Shown here: piece after piece, positions 1 to 6,211 of the stretch
How positions within the stretch are numbered: position 1 is the first letter of the stretch
Layout: every line of letters begins with the position of its first letter
Origin: Bacteroidia bacterium
Lineage (GTDB): Bacteria; Bacteroidota; Bacteroidia; Bacteroidales; Azobacteroidaceae
Length of the DNA stretch: 6,648 nucleotides
Direction: 5' to 3'
Assembly: GCA_025996695.1 (NCBI GenBank)
Contig: BNTP01000117.1
Coordinates: 1 to 6,648, forward strand
Notes under the pieces: model-generated
The model's input: only the letters and a program-made list of their open reading frames with translations
Told to the model about the DNA's origin: nothing
Database searches by the model: none
Translations under genes and position numbers: made by a program

Positions 1-73
1 TGACGACAATGATGAGGCTGACTTTGATGAAATCATTGATTTACAGGGTGAAAGCCCTGAAGAAATAGAATAG
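1..73 (+). CDS. 3' end of an acidic protein upstream of rpmF, probably DUF177/YceD family
   Basis: Only the last 23 codons plus TAG (71-73) are in the window, read in the frame starting at base 2. The tail is strongly acidic (it begins [13 protein letters not shown] and ends EEIE). Of the other two frames, one is closed by several stops at once and the other gives a basic, less plausible peptide. In Bacteroidota the gene just before rpmF is usually the DUF177/YceD protein, which has an acidic C-terminal part and is linked to 23S rRNA/L32 biogenesis. The family call therefore rests on position and acidity, not on a recognised motif; the DPRW-type ending I would expect in Bacteroides homologues is not visible. 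It lies 29 nt before rpmF and is probably co-transcribed with it. Confidence 0.5.
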   Translation, partial: DDNDEADFDEIIDLQGESPEEIE

Positions 74-102
74 AAAAATATAAACTATTAAATAAAATAA
101 AA

Positions 103-297
103 ATGGCACATCCCAAACGAAGAGTAGGTAAAACAAGACGGGACAAACGACGCACACACGACAACGCAGTGCTTCCACAAATCGCATTGGATCAAACAAC
201 CGGCGAATATCATTTGTATCATCGTGCACATTGGCATGAAGGCAAATTGTTTTACAAAGGTAAAGTAATCATTGATAAAGCAGCAGTTGCAGAATGA
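103..297 (+). CDS. rpmF: 50S ribosomal protein L32, zinc-ligand-free form
   Basis: A 64-aa component of the large ribosomal subunit. The start MAHPKRR, followed by [11 protein letters not shown], is the basic N-terminal signature of L32. The C-terminal half normally carries a four-cysteine zinc ribbon (CPNCG and CxxC). Here the first pair aligns with D30 and T33 and the second region reads [14 protein letters not shown], so the protein contains no cysteine at all. The rest of the fold signature ([15 protein letters not shown]) is kept, so this is a cysteine-less variant and not a broken gene. From memory, Flavobacteriia L32 has the same HWHEGK-type segment. The ATG follows an A/T-rich leader with no Shine-Dalgarno sequence, as is usual in Bacteroidota. 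Its TGA stop overlaps the fabH ATG (ATGA, 294-297), indicating translational coupling. Confidence 0.96.
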   Translation: MAHPKRRVGKTRRDKRRTHDNAVLPQIALDQTTGEYHLYHRAHWHEGKLFYKGKVIIDKAAVAE

Positions 298-1286
298 ATC
301 AGGTTCACGCAGTAATCACCGGGGTAGGGGCTTACGTTCCACAGTATCGTTTGAGCAATGATGAATTGTCAAACATGGTTGAAACATCCGACGAGTGGAT
401 TGTCAAGCGTATAGGTATTAAAGAACGGCGTGTTTTGAAGCCAGAAGAAGGTTGTGGAGTGTCGTATTTGGCAGTAAAAGCCATCGAAGATCTGCAACAG
501 AAACATCCTTTTGATCCTGCGGAAATAGAAGTTGTAGTGTTTGCTACCTCAACACCGGATTATTCGCTACCCAGTTCGGCAGCCCTCACAGCAGCACAAA
601 CGGGGATGACAAATGCATTCTGCTTCGATATGGAGGCCGCTTGCAGCGGGTTTATCTATGCGCTGGACGTGGCTAACGGCTTCATCGCTTCCGGAAAATA
701 CAAAAAAGTAATCGTGTTGGCAGGCGATGTATTATCCACTGTTACCGATTACACCGATCGAAACACTTGTCCGATTTTTGCGGACGGTTGTGGCTGCGTG
801 TTATTGGAAGTTACCGAAGAAGAAGTCGGATTCGTCGACTCCATTCTGTGCTCTGATGGCAGTTCGCCGGAAAATTTGCATCTATATGGTGGCGGTTCGG
901 CGAACCCTGCGACACACGAAACAGTTGATCAACGCCTGCATTATATATGGCAAGACGGGAAAGTGGTGTTTAAACGCGCCGTTTCCAGCATGGTCGACAC
1001 CTGCGAACAAATTGTCAAACGCAACAATCTCACGGTTGAACAAATCGACTGGGTGGTGCCACACCAAGCTAACATGCGCATCATTGATGCGGTGGTAAAC
1101 TATTTAGGTGTTCCTCCCGAAAAAGCGATGATCAACATCGAAAAATACGGCAACACCAGTGCAGGAACTATTCCTATCTGTTTGTGGGAGTGGGAATCCA
1201 AACTAAAAAAGGGCGACAACATCCTCCTTACAGCTTTTGGCGCAGGATTTACATGGGGCGCAACATACATAAAGTGGGGCTATTAG
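294..1286 (+). CDS. fabH: Beta-ketoacyl-ACP synthase III (KAS III)
   Basis: A 330-aa cytosolic enzyme that starts type II fatty-acid synthesis by condensing an acyl-CoA primer (acetyl-CoA or branched acyl-CoA) with malonyl-ACP. The thiolase-fold catalytic triad is complete: Cys117 in EAACSGF, His257 in VVPHQAN and Asn287 in EKYGNTSAG. The family C-terminal glycine-rich segment AFGAGFTWG (residues 314-322) is present, and the length is normal. The N-terminal pattern ITGVGAYVP and the TSDEWI..R.GI.ERR block are typical of FabH. One local oddity is DGCGCVLLE at residues 164-172, where most FabH proteins have DGAGAVLLE; this lies away from the triad and is probably neutral. The ATG overlaps the rpmF stop by 4 nt. 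No plsX lies between rpmF and fabH, unlike in enterobacteria. The TAG stop (1284-1286) falls inside the first copy of a tandem repeat. Confidence 0.97.
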   Translation: MNQVHAVITGVGAYVPQYRLSNDELSNMVETSDEWIVKRIGIKERRVLKPEEGCGVSYLAVKAIEDLQQKHPFDPAEIEVVVFATSTPDYSLPSSAALTAAQTGMTNAFCFDMEAACSGFIYALDVANGFIASGKYKKVIVLAGDVLSTVTDYTDRNTCPIFADGCGCVLLEVTEEEVGFVDSILCSDGSSPENLHLYGGGSANPATHETVDQRLHYIWQDGKVVFKRAVSSMVDTCEQIVKRNNLTVEQIDWVVPHQANMRIIDAVVNYLGVPPEKAMINIEKYGNTSAGTIPICLWEWESKLKKGDNILLTAFGAGFTWGATYIKWGY

Positions 1287-1308
1287 AGTTTAGTTATTAG
1301 AGTTTAGT
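1281..1308 (+). repeat. 14-nt tandem direct repeat at the fabH 3' end
   Basis: Two perfect consecutive copies of TATTAGAGTTTAGT (1281-1294 and 1295-1308). The first copy contains the last sense codon and the stop codon of fabH. Read on the other strand, an 18-nt stretch (1290-1307) is identical to parts of the repeats just before era (1855-1872 and 1890-1907). The two sets therefore form inverted ends around the whole fabH-era intergenic block. Confidence 0.9.
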
Positions 1309-1524
1309 TATTGAGGGCAACCGCATCAAAATTATGGTGATGAAAAAGACTGGAGGTCTTTACTCCACCCCGTACGGGGTGCAATTTTGATAACCCCGTA
1401 CAAGCGAAGCGCAGTGCGGGGTGGGGCGACCTCCCTATCCACAGCGACCCCGTATGGGGTCGAACATACAGATGGCACACCTTCGGTGTGCGGGAGGGGA
1501 GGAGAGAAAGACGTGTCAGTATGA

Positions 1525-1678
1525 GGTGTCTCCGCTCACCTGCGGCTCGGTCGACATGACGGCGGCGCTTTTTTAAGAGAGAGGGGAAAGGCAGCGGCGG
1601 CGGAGCCGCCGCTGCCTTTCCCCCGACCCCCACGACGGCATCGTCATGTCGACCGAGCCGCAGGCGAGTGGAGACACC
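1525..1678. repeat. 37-bp imperfect inverted repeat
   Basis: The left arm 1525-1561 (starting GGTGTCTCCGC) and right arm 1642-1678 (ending GTGGAGACACC) are reverse complements over 37 nt with two mismatches, one of which is G-U compatible in RNA from either strand. The core contains the shared segment CGGCTCGGTCGACATGAC. The 80-nt space between the arms holds a second, perfect 19-bp hairpin. Similar palindromes occur, as I recall, scattered between genes in other Bacteroidota, so this is probably one dispersed repeat unit. Confidence 0.85.
1583..1623. repeat. Perfect 19-bp GC-rich hairpin with GGA loop
   Basis: The left arm 1583-1601 (begins GGGGAAAGGCAGC) pairs with the right arm 1605-1623 (ends GCTGCCTTTCCCC) without a mismatch around the 3-nt loop GGA (1602-1604). 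It sits inside the larger inverted repeat. On the + strand it is followed by GACCCCC, so it lacks the T-tract of an intrinsic terminator. On the minus strand its flank is TCTCTCTTAAAAAAG, which is not a T-run either. It could still slow polymerase or protect an RNA end. Confidence 0.9.
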
Positions 1679-1854
1679 CTATGATGCGAAGCACTTGTCG
1701 CCCCCTGCGGGGTGAAGGTGGCGTGTGGCAGGCTGTCCGTAGACTGAAGTCTACGGTTAATAAAGTATCGTCCCTGTGGGACTGCGCTCAGGATGAGTTT
1801 GCAGGACTTGCAAAATATAGCACCTCAAAAAAAGATTTAGCCGAATACTAAACT

Positions 1855-1910
1855 CTAAACTCTAATAACTAATATCTAAACTCTAACATCTAAACTCTAA
1901 TAACTAATAT
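1855..1910 (+). repeat. 21-nt direct repeat pair running into the era start codon
   Basis: Two perfect 21-nt copies (1855-1875 and 1890-1910), each starting CTAAACTCTAATAAC, are separated by the related 14-nt CTAAACTCTAACAT (1876-1889). A further partial copy precedes them (1847-1854). The second full copy ends with the AT of the era ATG, so the translation start region of era is itself repeat sequence. The first 18 nt of each copy are the reverse complement of 1290-1307 beyond the fabH stop. Confidence 0.92.
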
Positions 1911-2793
1911 GGGGCATAAGTCAGGTTTTGTGAACATCGTGGGCAATCCCAATGTGGGAAAATCCACGCTTATGAATGTGTTGGTGGGCGAAAAGGTGTC
2001 GATCATCACCTCCAAGTCGCAAACCACGCGTCACCGCATTATGGGAATTGTCAACACCGACGCGATGCAGATTGTCTATTCTGACACGCCCGGTGTGTTG
2101 CAACCCAATTACAAACTTCAAGAAAGCATGCTTAATTTTTCCGAATCGGCTTTGGGCGACGCGGATGTGTTGGTGTATGTCACGGATATGGTAGAGAAAA
2201 ACGATAAAAATGATTTTTTTCTGCAAAAAGTGCAAAAAATAGAGTCACCTGTTCTACTTATAATCAACAAAATAGATTTATCTAACCAAAAAGATTTGGA
2301 AAAAAAGGTCGCAGAATGGCAAGCATTATTGCCTGCGGCAGAAATTATTCCCCTCTCAGCCACCAACAAATTCAATATCGACTATTTGAAAAAGCGTATT
2401 GAGGAGCAAATTCCCGAGTCGCCGCCCTATTTCGACAAAGATCAGCTGACTGATCGTCCTGCACGTTTTTTTGTCACGGAAATTATTCGCGAAAAAATTC
2501 TGTTGTATTACCAAAAGGAAATTCCCTATTCGGTGGAAGTGGGGATTGAAACGTTTGTAGAAGAGCCGGATCTCATTCGTATTCGCGCGCTTATTATTGT
2601 GGAACGCGATTCTCAAAAAGGCATCATCATTGGCGACCAAGGTAAAGCCCTCAAAAAAGTGGGTTCTATGGCACGCAAAGATATTGAGAAATTTTTTGTC
2701 AAAAAAGTTTTTCTTGAGATGTTTGTCAAAGTTGAAAAAGACTGGCGTAATCGCGACAAATTGCTCAAGTCATTTGGCTATCAATTAACCTGA
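1909..2793 (+). CDS. era: GTPase Era
   Basis: A 294-aa GTPase that binds 16S rRNA near its 3' end and assists 30S subunit maturation; it is membrane-associated in some bacteria. The GTP-binding motifs are all present: G1 GNPNVGKS (12-19), the switch I threonines in SQTTRHR (37-43), G3 DTPG (59-62), G4 NKID (120-123) and G5 SAT (150-152). The C-terminal KH-type RNA-binding domain (about residues 200-285) has the loop IIIGDQGKALKKVG, with GDQG in the position of the usual GxxG, and ends in the family pattern VKVEKDWRN. Length is normal. The ATG at 1909 is the only start that keeps the full N-terminus MGHKSGFVNIVGNPN. In Bacteroides der (engA) usually follows era; here a convergent unit follows instead. 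Confidence 0.97.
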   Translation: MGHKSGFVNIVGNPNVGKSTLMNVLVGEKVSIITSKSQTTRHRIMGIVNTDAMQIVYSDTPGVLQPNYKLQESMLNFSESALGDADVLVYVTDMVEKNDKNDFFLQKVQKIESPVLLIINKIDLSNQKDLEKKVAEWQALLPAAEIIPLSATNKFNIDYLKKRIEEQIPESPPYFDKDQLTDRPARFFVTEIIREKILLYYQKEIPYSVEVGIETFVEEPDLIRIRALIIVERDSQKGIIIGDQGKALKKVGSMARKDIEKFFVKKVFLEMFVKVEKDWRNRDKLLKSFGYQLT

Positions 2794-3062
2794 GTTCCGG
2801 ATAAGAAAAGTGCTTAAAAATGTGATTACATGTGTGCGGGGTTATCAAAATTTAAAATGATTGCGGATAGTCATAAAATTTTACGCCTTCCGGCGTAACA
2901 GACGGAAACAAAATCGCAAAATATAGCTGAATTTTGATGCGGGTGTCAACTAATAAATGCAGAAAAATTAGGAGCAGTAAATAATAAAACATAGGATAAC
3001 TCGTTATATTTATGCACGTATCATTGTCATAAATACATAACGTGGAATGAGGCTTTGCAAAC
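2794..3062. repeat. Gene-free spacer with a second repeat element (core 2838-2938)
   Basis: I see no gene between era and the terminator. The sequence GGGGTTATCAAAATT (2838-2852) is the exact reverse complement of 1383-1397. AATTTTGATGCGG (2930-2942) is the reverse complement of 1321-1333. The same two ends thus occur in the same relative order but in opposite orientation to the fabH-era block. Between them lies a different hairpin, TTACGCC-TTCC-GGCGTAA (2881-2898). A further 12-nt match, GCAAAATATAGC, is at 2916-2927 and 1810-1821. The remainder is A/T-rich with nothing I recognise. No convincing + strand terminator for era is visible. Confidence 0.7.
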
Positions 3063-3108
3063 AAAAAAAGCGGAGTACCCTTGATGTCTATATATCAAAT
3101 ACTCCGCT
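3063..3108 (-). terminator. Intrinsic terminator of the minus-strand operon
   Basis: On the minus strand the perfect 9-bp stem AGCGGAGTA/TACTCCGCT (3100-3108 with 3069-3077) is extended by an inner 5-bp stem (3094-3098 with 3081-3085). A run of seven T follows at once (the A tract 3063-3069 on the + strand, whose last A also closes the stem). It lies downstream of the lipoprotein gene and the decayed remnant, so the transcript probably extends about 400 nt beyond the lipoprotein stop. On the + strand no T-run follows, so it should not terminate era transcription. Confidence 0.85.
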
Positions 3109-3177
3109 CAAGTAAAAACTATTTAACGTTCTTTCTCATGCACAAAATTACAAATGAAAACCCTGTTCTCCAAAAGA

Positions 3178-3238
3178 ATGGGATTAAAAAAGCTCATTTC
3201 AGTTATTCTTTAACCTTAATTAACTCGTCTAATCCCAT
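3178..3238. repeat. 9-bp inverted repeat
   Basis: ATGGGATTA (3178-3186) and TAATCCCAT (3230-3238) are perfect inverted copies with 43 nt between them. The right arm overlaps the end of the decayed remnant's third frame. The long loop makes a stable hairpin uncertain, and it may be chance in A/T-rich DNA. Confidence 0.4.
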
Positions 3239-3416
3239 CTTTCTATCTTCGCGACCCTTAAACTGACGGCTATGAAACAGTGCCAACCTGCCTACCACTC
3301 ATCACATAGACATTGCTGCCGCTGACGTAACCCACCTGACTGCCGCTCGTGGGCTAGAAGTTGTTACCGTGGATATAGCCCGCTTCGCTGTCGCTCATAA
3401 AATAAACTGTAATCAT
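3229..3416 (-). pseudogene. Decayed coding remnant with GYV-SGSNVY-type repeats, possibly a duplicated FISUMP-like end
   Basis: Read on the minus strand from an ATG at 3416, the frame gives MITVYFMSDSEAGYIHGNNF, then an amber stop (3354-3356), then PTSGSQVGYVSGSNVYVMSG, RQVGTVS and a stop at 3270-3272. Two adjacent 48-nt units can be aligned (GYIHGNNF*PTSGSQV and GYVSGSNVYVMSGRQV), with the stop falling where the second unit has Tyr. After a frame change the sequence continues as AVSLRVAKIERWD up to a TAG at 3229-3231. AVSLRVAK resembles the end of the neighbouring lipoprotein (QSVRCVAK). I read this as a decayed second copy of a FISUMP/DUF1566-like C-terminus. The repeat pattern also fits small beta-flower proteins. 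At least one stop and one frameshift make it non-functional under either reading. Confidence 0.4.
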
Positions 3417-3470
3417 TTTTGGCTCTGTTGCTTTTTATTCAGTTTCGCAAGAGATCTAATAATAGAACAC

Positions 3471-5804
3471 CTATTTCGCTACACAACGCACACTCTGACC
3501 GGAGCTACGAGTTTCGTATGTGCCAGGGGCAGCCATATCATCAAAGAAGAACAGACTGCCGGCGCCGTTTTTGCCGTTAGCCGCCGCCTCACTGCTCCAA
3601 TAGTTGCCATATATGCCTCGGCTTAAGAACTGACCGGTGCCGTAGGCGCGGTAGCCCGCGGCTGGCAGGAAGACAGTGTTTCCGCTGCAAACGAAACCGT
3701 TTACGCCGTTGCGGGTAGTCCAATTGCCGGAACGAACAAGTGATTGCAGTTCTTCGACTGTTGGTAAGCGCCAGCCTGCGGGACAGGGGTCGTTGGCAGT
3801 ATTCCACGCATCGCCTGCTTCGGGGATTTGGTTCCACGTCGTTCCGCCATTGGAATTTACCATCGGGTCGGAAGAAGACCAACCCACATTACGGTTCCAT
3901 TGATAGAACATACCCGCATCTTCGGGCTTGGCGGCAAATGAGTCGGGAGCATCGACGTTGCTTGCAGCCCATTGGATACAATTGACGGCGCACATAGCTG
4001 TTACGTCTCCCGCTTGCGCAGTAATTGTTGCCATGCCTTTCGCTACGGCGGTCACTTTGCCGACACTGTCCACCGTGGCGACAAAAGTGTTGTTAGAAGT
4101 CCATGTTACGTTCTTGTTTGTGGCATTGCTCGGCTTAACTGTGGCATACAGCGTTCCCGTGTCGCCTACAGACAGCATAAGCGCCGATTCATTTAATGTA
4201 ATGCCGGTTGGCGGTATGCTGTTATCTTCGCCGCCCTTTCCGGTACTGCCTTCGGCAACATTTACCGTTTCATTCTTTACAATATCCAGACCGAAGAGGT
4301 TGAACAGGGGGCGTGCAGTCTCCGCATTGGCGGGAATGTCAAAACTTATCTCTTTTGACGGCAACTTCGAAACGGAGGAAGCCTCGCTGTTTTCATAAAC
4401 AGGACTGTTCACCTTGCTGCCGTCCTTGTCGTAAAACTGCAAGCCGAACTTGCCGGGAAACACTACATCGTCGGACAGCCTATAATTTATCTTGCCGCCC
4501 TCCGACTTTAAACCGGTAATGGCGGGAAGAAGACGACCCTTGACAAGCGGTATGGTAAATCCACTTATCGGCTGCGTATAAGACATGCCTAACCAGTCGG
4601 AACCTACTTTAATATCGGTACTCTGTATCACGTTCAGTTCCACGCCCGAACTTCCGAATGACCCCCACAAGTCGCCCGATGCGGCTTTATCCAAATCCCA
4701 TTTAAACTTTGCCCTCAAGTCCAGCAATGCCGTGCCATTCACTTCGGCATACAACGCATCTCCAGACCCAAATAAGGGATCCCTAAAGACGCCAATCCCG
4801 ACGCTCAACTTGGGTCCCACGCCAATGTGTCCATTCATGGTAAGCTTGCTGCTGAGTTCTTGGGTAGAACTTGCATTGTGGATATTCGTCCATTTGCCGT
4901 TTGTGTAATGCACGCCAACCTCCGCATTTGCCGTGTAACTGTAGTCCGTCTTGAAGTCGATGCTGCCGTTTGCCTTGATAACAGCATATATATCCACATA
5001 GATGTGCAGGGGAATGCCGGTAGTCAGGGTCAGGTCGTAGTCCAGCGATGCCGTATTCAACTTGTATTCCTTGTTATAGGAAATGCTTTGATTATAGGTC
5101 AAACCCAGATCGACCGCAATGGACGATGTCAGCACAAGTTTGAATTCGTTCTTGCTCTTTTTAAAGACATTATTTATCTTTAAAACGAAATCCAAGTTCA
5201 TATTCAGATTGATGTCGCCCGACAGTTTGAATGGCGAACCACTGCCCCACGAGGGTTTCCACAGGAGATCGAACAATGTGAGGGAACTCACAGCACGTAG
5301 CTGGTTACCGGCGTTATATGTGCTCACGTCGAACACAGATTTGTTTACAGGAACGCCACCCAAGGCTTCGAGATTGGTCAGGCAGTCTGTGATATCCACA
5401 TTCTGAAGGTCAATATTCAACTCGTCGAAGGCTTCATCTAAAGGCACGCTCTCCGTCACAATCTGTGCCTGTCCATCTGCCGTTCTTATCTCGGTTACTT
5501 TACCCAGAAAACCGTAAGGGAACGTGGAGGATGGCTTCATCTTTATCAGGATGTCGCCAACTTTGGGCAGTTCCACTTCACTGCCGGAGGCAAGGGTAAT
5601 GACATCGTTCCGGGCAGTGGAAACGGCAGTCTCCCATGCATCGCTGATGACACGGGTATCTTCTCCAAGGGTAAAGTTGGGATGCGGTTCTTCCACATCC
5701 GGCAGGAGGGGAGTCGATTTAGTCCCCTCGTCTTCTTTGTCGCAACTCGAAAAAGTCAGGACTAAAGCCAACAGCCAAACACTTGATTTCAAAATATTTT
5801 TCAT
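3471..5804 (-). CDS. Probable surface-exposed lipoprotein with BIG2 and C-terminal FISUMP domains
   Basis: A 777-aa protein of unknown specific function, counted from the ATG at 5804. The signal peptide MKNILKSSVWLLALVLTFSSC ends in a lipobox with Cys21. It is followed by DKEDE, which fits the Bacteroidota surface-export signal (K plus acidic residues just after the Cys). Residues about 47-125 hold a VGDILIKMKPSSTFPYGFLG segment of a type often seen near the N-terminus of secreted proteins. Residues 180-430 are beta-rich, with the pattern GIPLHIYVD...GVHYTNGKW...GPKLSVGIG. A bacterial Ig-like BIG2 domain follows (about 532-608: ITLNESALMLSVGDTGTL, NVTWTSNNTFVATVD, GKVTAVAKGMATITA). The C-terminal 150 residues are a FISUMP domain (CPAGWRLPTVEELQSL, LPAAGYR, GNYWSSE, GQSVRCVAK). 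An in-frame TTG three codons upstream is possible but would overlap the preceding stop. The role is probably adhesion or glycan/ligand binding (inference). Confidence 0.88.
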   Translation of the reverse strand: MKNILKSSVWLLALVLTFSSCDKEDEGTKSTPLLPDVEEPHPNFTLGEDTRVISDAWETAVSTARNDVITLASGSEVELPKVGDILIKMKPSSTFPYGFLGKVTEIRTADGQAQIVTESVPLDEAFDELNIDLQNVDITDCLTNLEALGGVPVNKSVFDVSTYNAGNQLRAVSSLTLFDLLWKPSWGSGSPFKLSGDINLNMNLDFVLKINNVFKKSKNEFKLVLTSSIAVDLGLTYNQSISYNKEYKLNTASLDYDLTLTTGIPLHIYVDIYAVIKANGSIDFKTDYSYTANAEVGVHYTNGKWTNIHNASSTQELSSKLTMNGHIGVGPKLSVGIGVFRDPLFGSGDALYAEVNGTALLDLRAKFKWDLDKAASGDLWGSFGSSGVELNVIQSTDIKVGSDWLGMSYTQPISGFTIPLVKGRLLPAITGLKSEGGKINYRLSDDVVFPGKFGLQFYDKDGSKVNSPVYENSEASSVSKLPSKEISFDIPANAETARPLFNLFGLDIVKNETVNVAEGSTGKGGEDNSIPPTGITLNESALMLSVGDTGTLYATVKPSNATNKNVTWTSNNTFVATVDSVGKVTAVAKGMATITAQAGDVTAMCAVNCIQWAASNVDAPDSFAAKPEDAGMFYQWNRNVGWSSSDPMVNSNGGTTWNQIPEAGDAWNTANDPCPAGWRLPTVEELQSLVRSGNWTTRNGVNGFVCSGNTVFLPAAGYRAYGTGQFLSRGIYGNYWSSEAAANGKNGAGSLFFFDDMAAPGTYETRSSGQSVRCVAK

Positions 5805-5809
5805 ACTGT

Positions 5810-6211
5810 TCAAACATTTAAGTTATTGTACGTTTCGTTCACTGCATTTTGCAGGTACAACTGCTTGCTCATTACAACAATGAACATAATGCCAAGCGTG
5901 AGCCAGCCCAGAAGGAAAATTGTCAGCAGGTATGTAGAAACCTGCAAGCCTTCCGGCTTACCGTTTCTTGTAAGATAAAAGTTGCAACGGTTAATCCACA
6001 TACATTGCCACACTATGCCATAAATGCCGAGTGTGATAATGGACAGCAAAATATAAACAATCAAGCCACTTGTTTTCTTTCCGTCTTCACGGCAGGCTAT
6101 GTTTGTTTCTTTTGCAAAGGCATAAATCAAATACCATTGATAAATGCCAAATGTTACGATTGACAGTAATAAAGTCAACCAAAATCCACGGTTTGTTGTT
6201 AATTTACTCAT
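5810..6211 (-). CDS. Small integral membrane protein, DUF4234-like
   Basis: A 133-aa protein with three clear hydrophobic segments at about residues 10-32, 48-72 and 92-114. The start, GFWLTLLLSIVTFGIYQWYL followed by AKETN, matches the pattern I know from DUF4234 membrane proteins, whose function is not established. There is an internal echo: LLSIVTFGIY (15-24) and LLSIITLGIY (55-64), with a weaker third, LTLGI (104-108), which suggests repeated helix-turn units. The ATG at 6211 is followed by MSKLTTNRGFW, and no better start is visible. The TGA stop (5810-5812) lies 5 nt before the lipoprotein ATG, so the two genes are almost certainly one transcript. The shared operon hints at a functional link, but I can name none. 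Confidence 0.85.
   Translation of the reverse strand: MSKLTTNRGFWLTLLLSIVTFGIYQWYLIYAFAKETNIACREDGKKTSGLIVYILLSIITLGIYGIVWQCMWINRCNFYLTRNGKPEGLQVSTYLLTIFLLGWLTLGIMFIVVMSKQLYLQNAVNETYNNLNV

Larger units (their letters stand above)
1287..1908. repeat. Composite palindromic repeat block between fabH and era
   Basis: This 622-nt gene-free stretch is a series of inverted repeats. Visible hairpins, as arm pairs: 1345-1350/1356-1361; the 16-nt perfect palindrome CACCCCGTACGGGGTG (1366-1381); 1445-1451/1456-1462; 1475-1481/1485-1491; the large nested pair at 1525-1678; 1702-1705/1709-1712; 1737-1745/1748-1756 (a 9-bp stem around GA); and 1770-1774/1778-1782. The interior is much richer in GC than the A/T-rich ends and the flanking genes. 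No protein or transposase is supported here. The architecture is that of REP/MITE-like non-autonomous repeats, possibly several inserted next to or into one another. Because fabH and era are usually close together in this group, the block may affect transcription reaching era. Confidence 0.8.

Noticed and set aside
1366..1381. CACCCCGTACGGGGTG as a transcription-factor operator
   Set aside because: It is a perfect palindrome, but it is one of many similar palindromes in the block and far from any gene start, so a repeat origin is more likely.
1304..1633. Minus-strand open frame of 109 codons inside the fabH-era block
   Set aside because: It reads through GC-rich palindromes. The translation (proline, arginine and alanine runs) has no recognisable motif, and the frame is explained by palindromic composition.
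1847..1910. CRISPR-like spaced repeats before era
   Set aside because: Only two 21-nt copies with a 14-nt spacer that is itself a repeat variant; no unique spacers and no cas genes.
2881..2898. Hairpin as intrinsic terminator for era
   Set aside because: The 7-bp stem is not followed by a T-tract on the + strand, and it is better explained as the centre of a repeat element.
3676..5406. Many + strand open frames opposite the lipoprotein gene
   Set aside because: They are antisense shadows of a clearly coding minus-strand gene with recognisable domains; none shows a signal or motif of its own.
5811..5813. TTG as start of the lipoprotein gene (780 aa)
   Set aside because: The ATG three codons later gives a normal lipoprotein signal peptide and avoids overlap with the upstream stop, so it is the better start.
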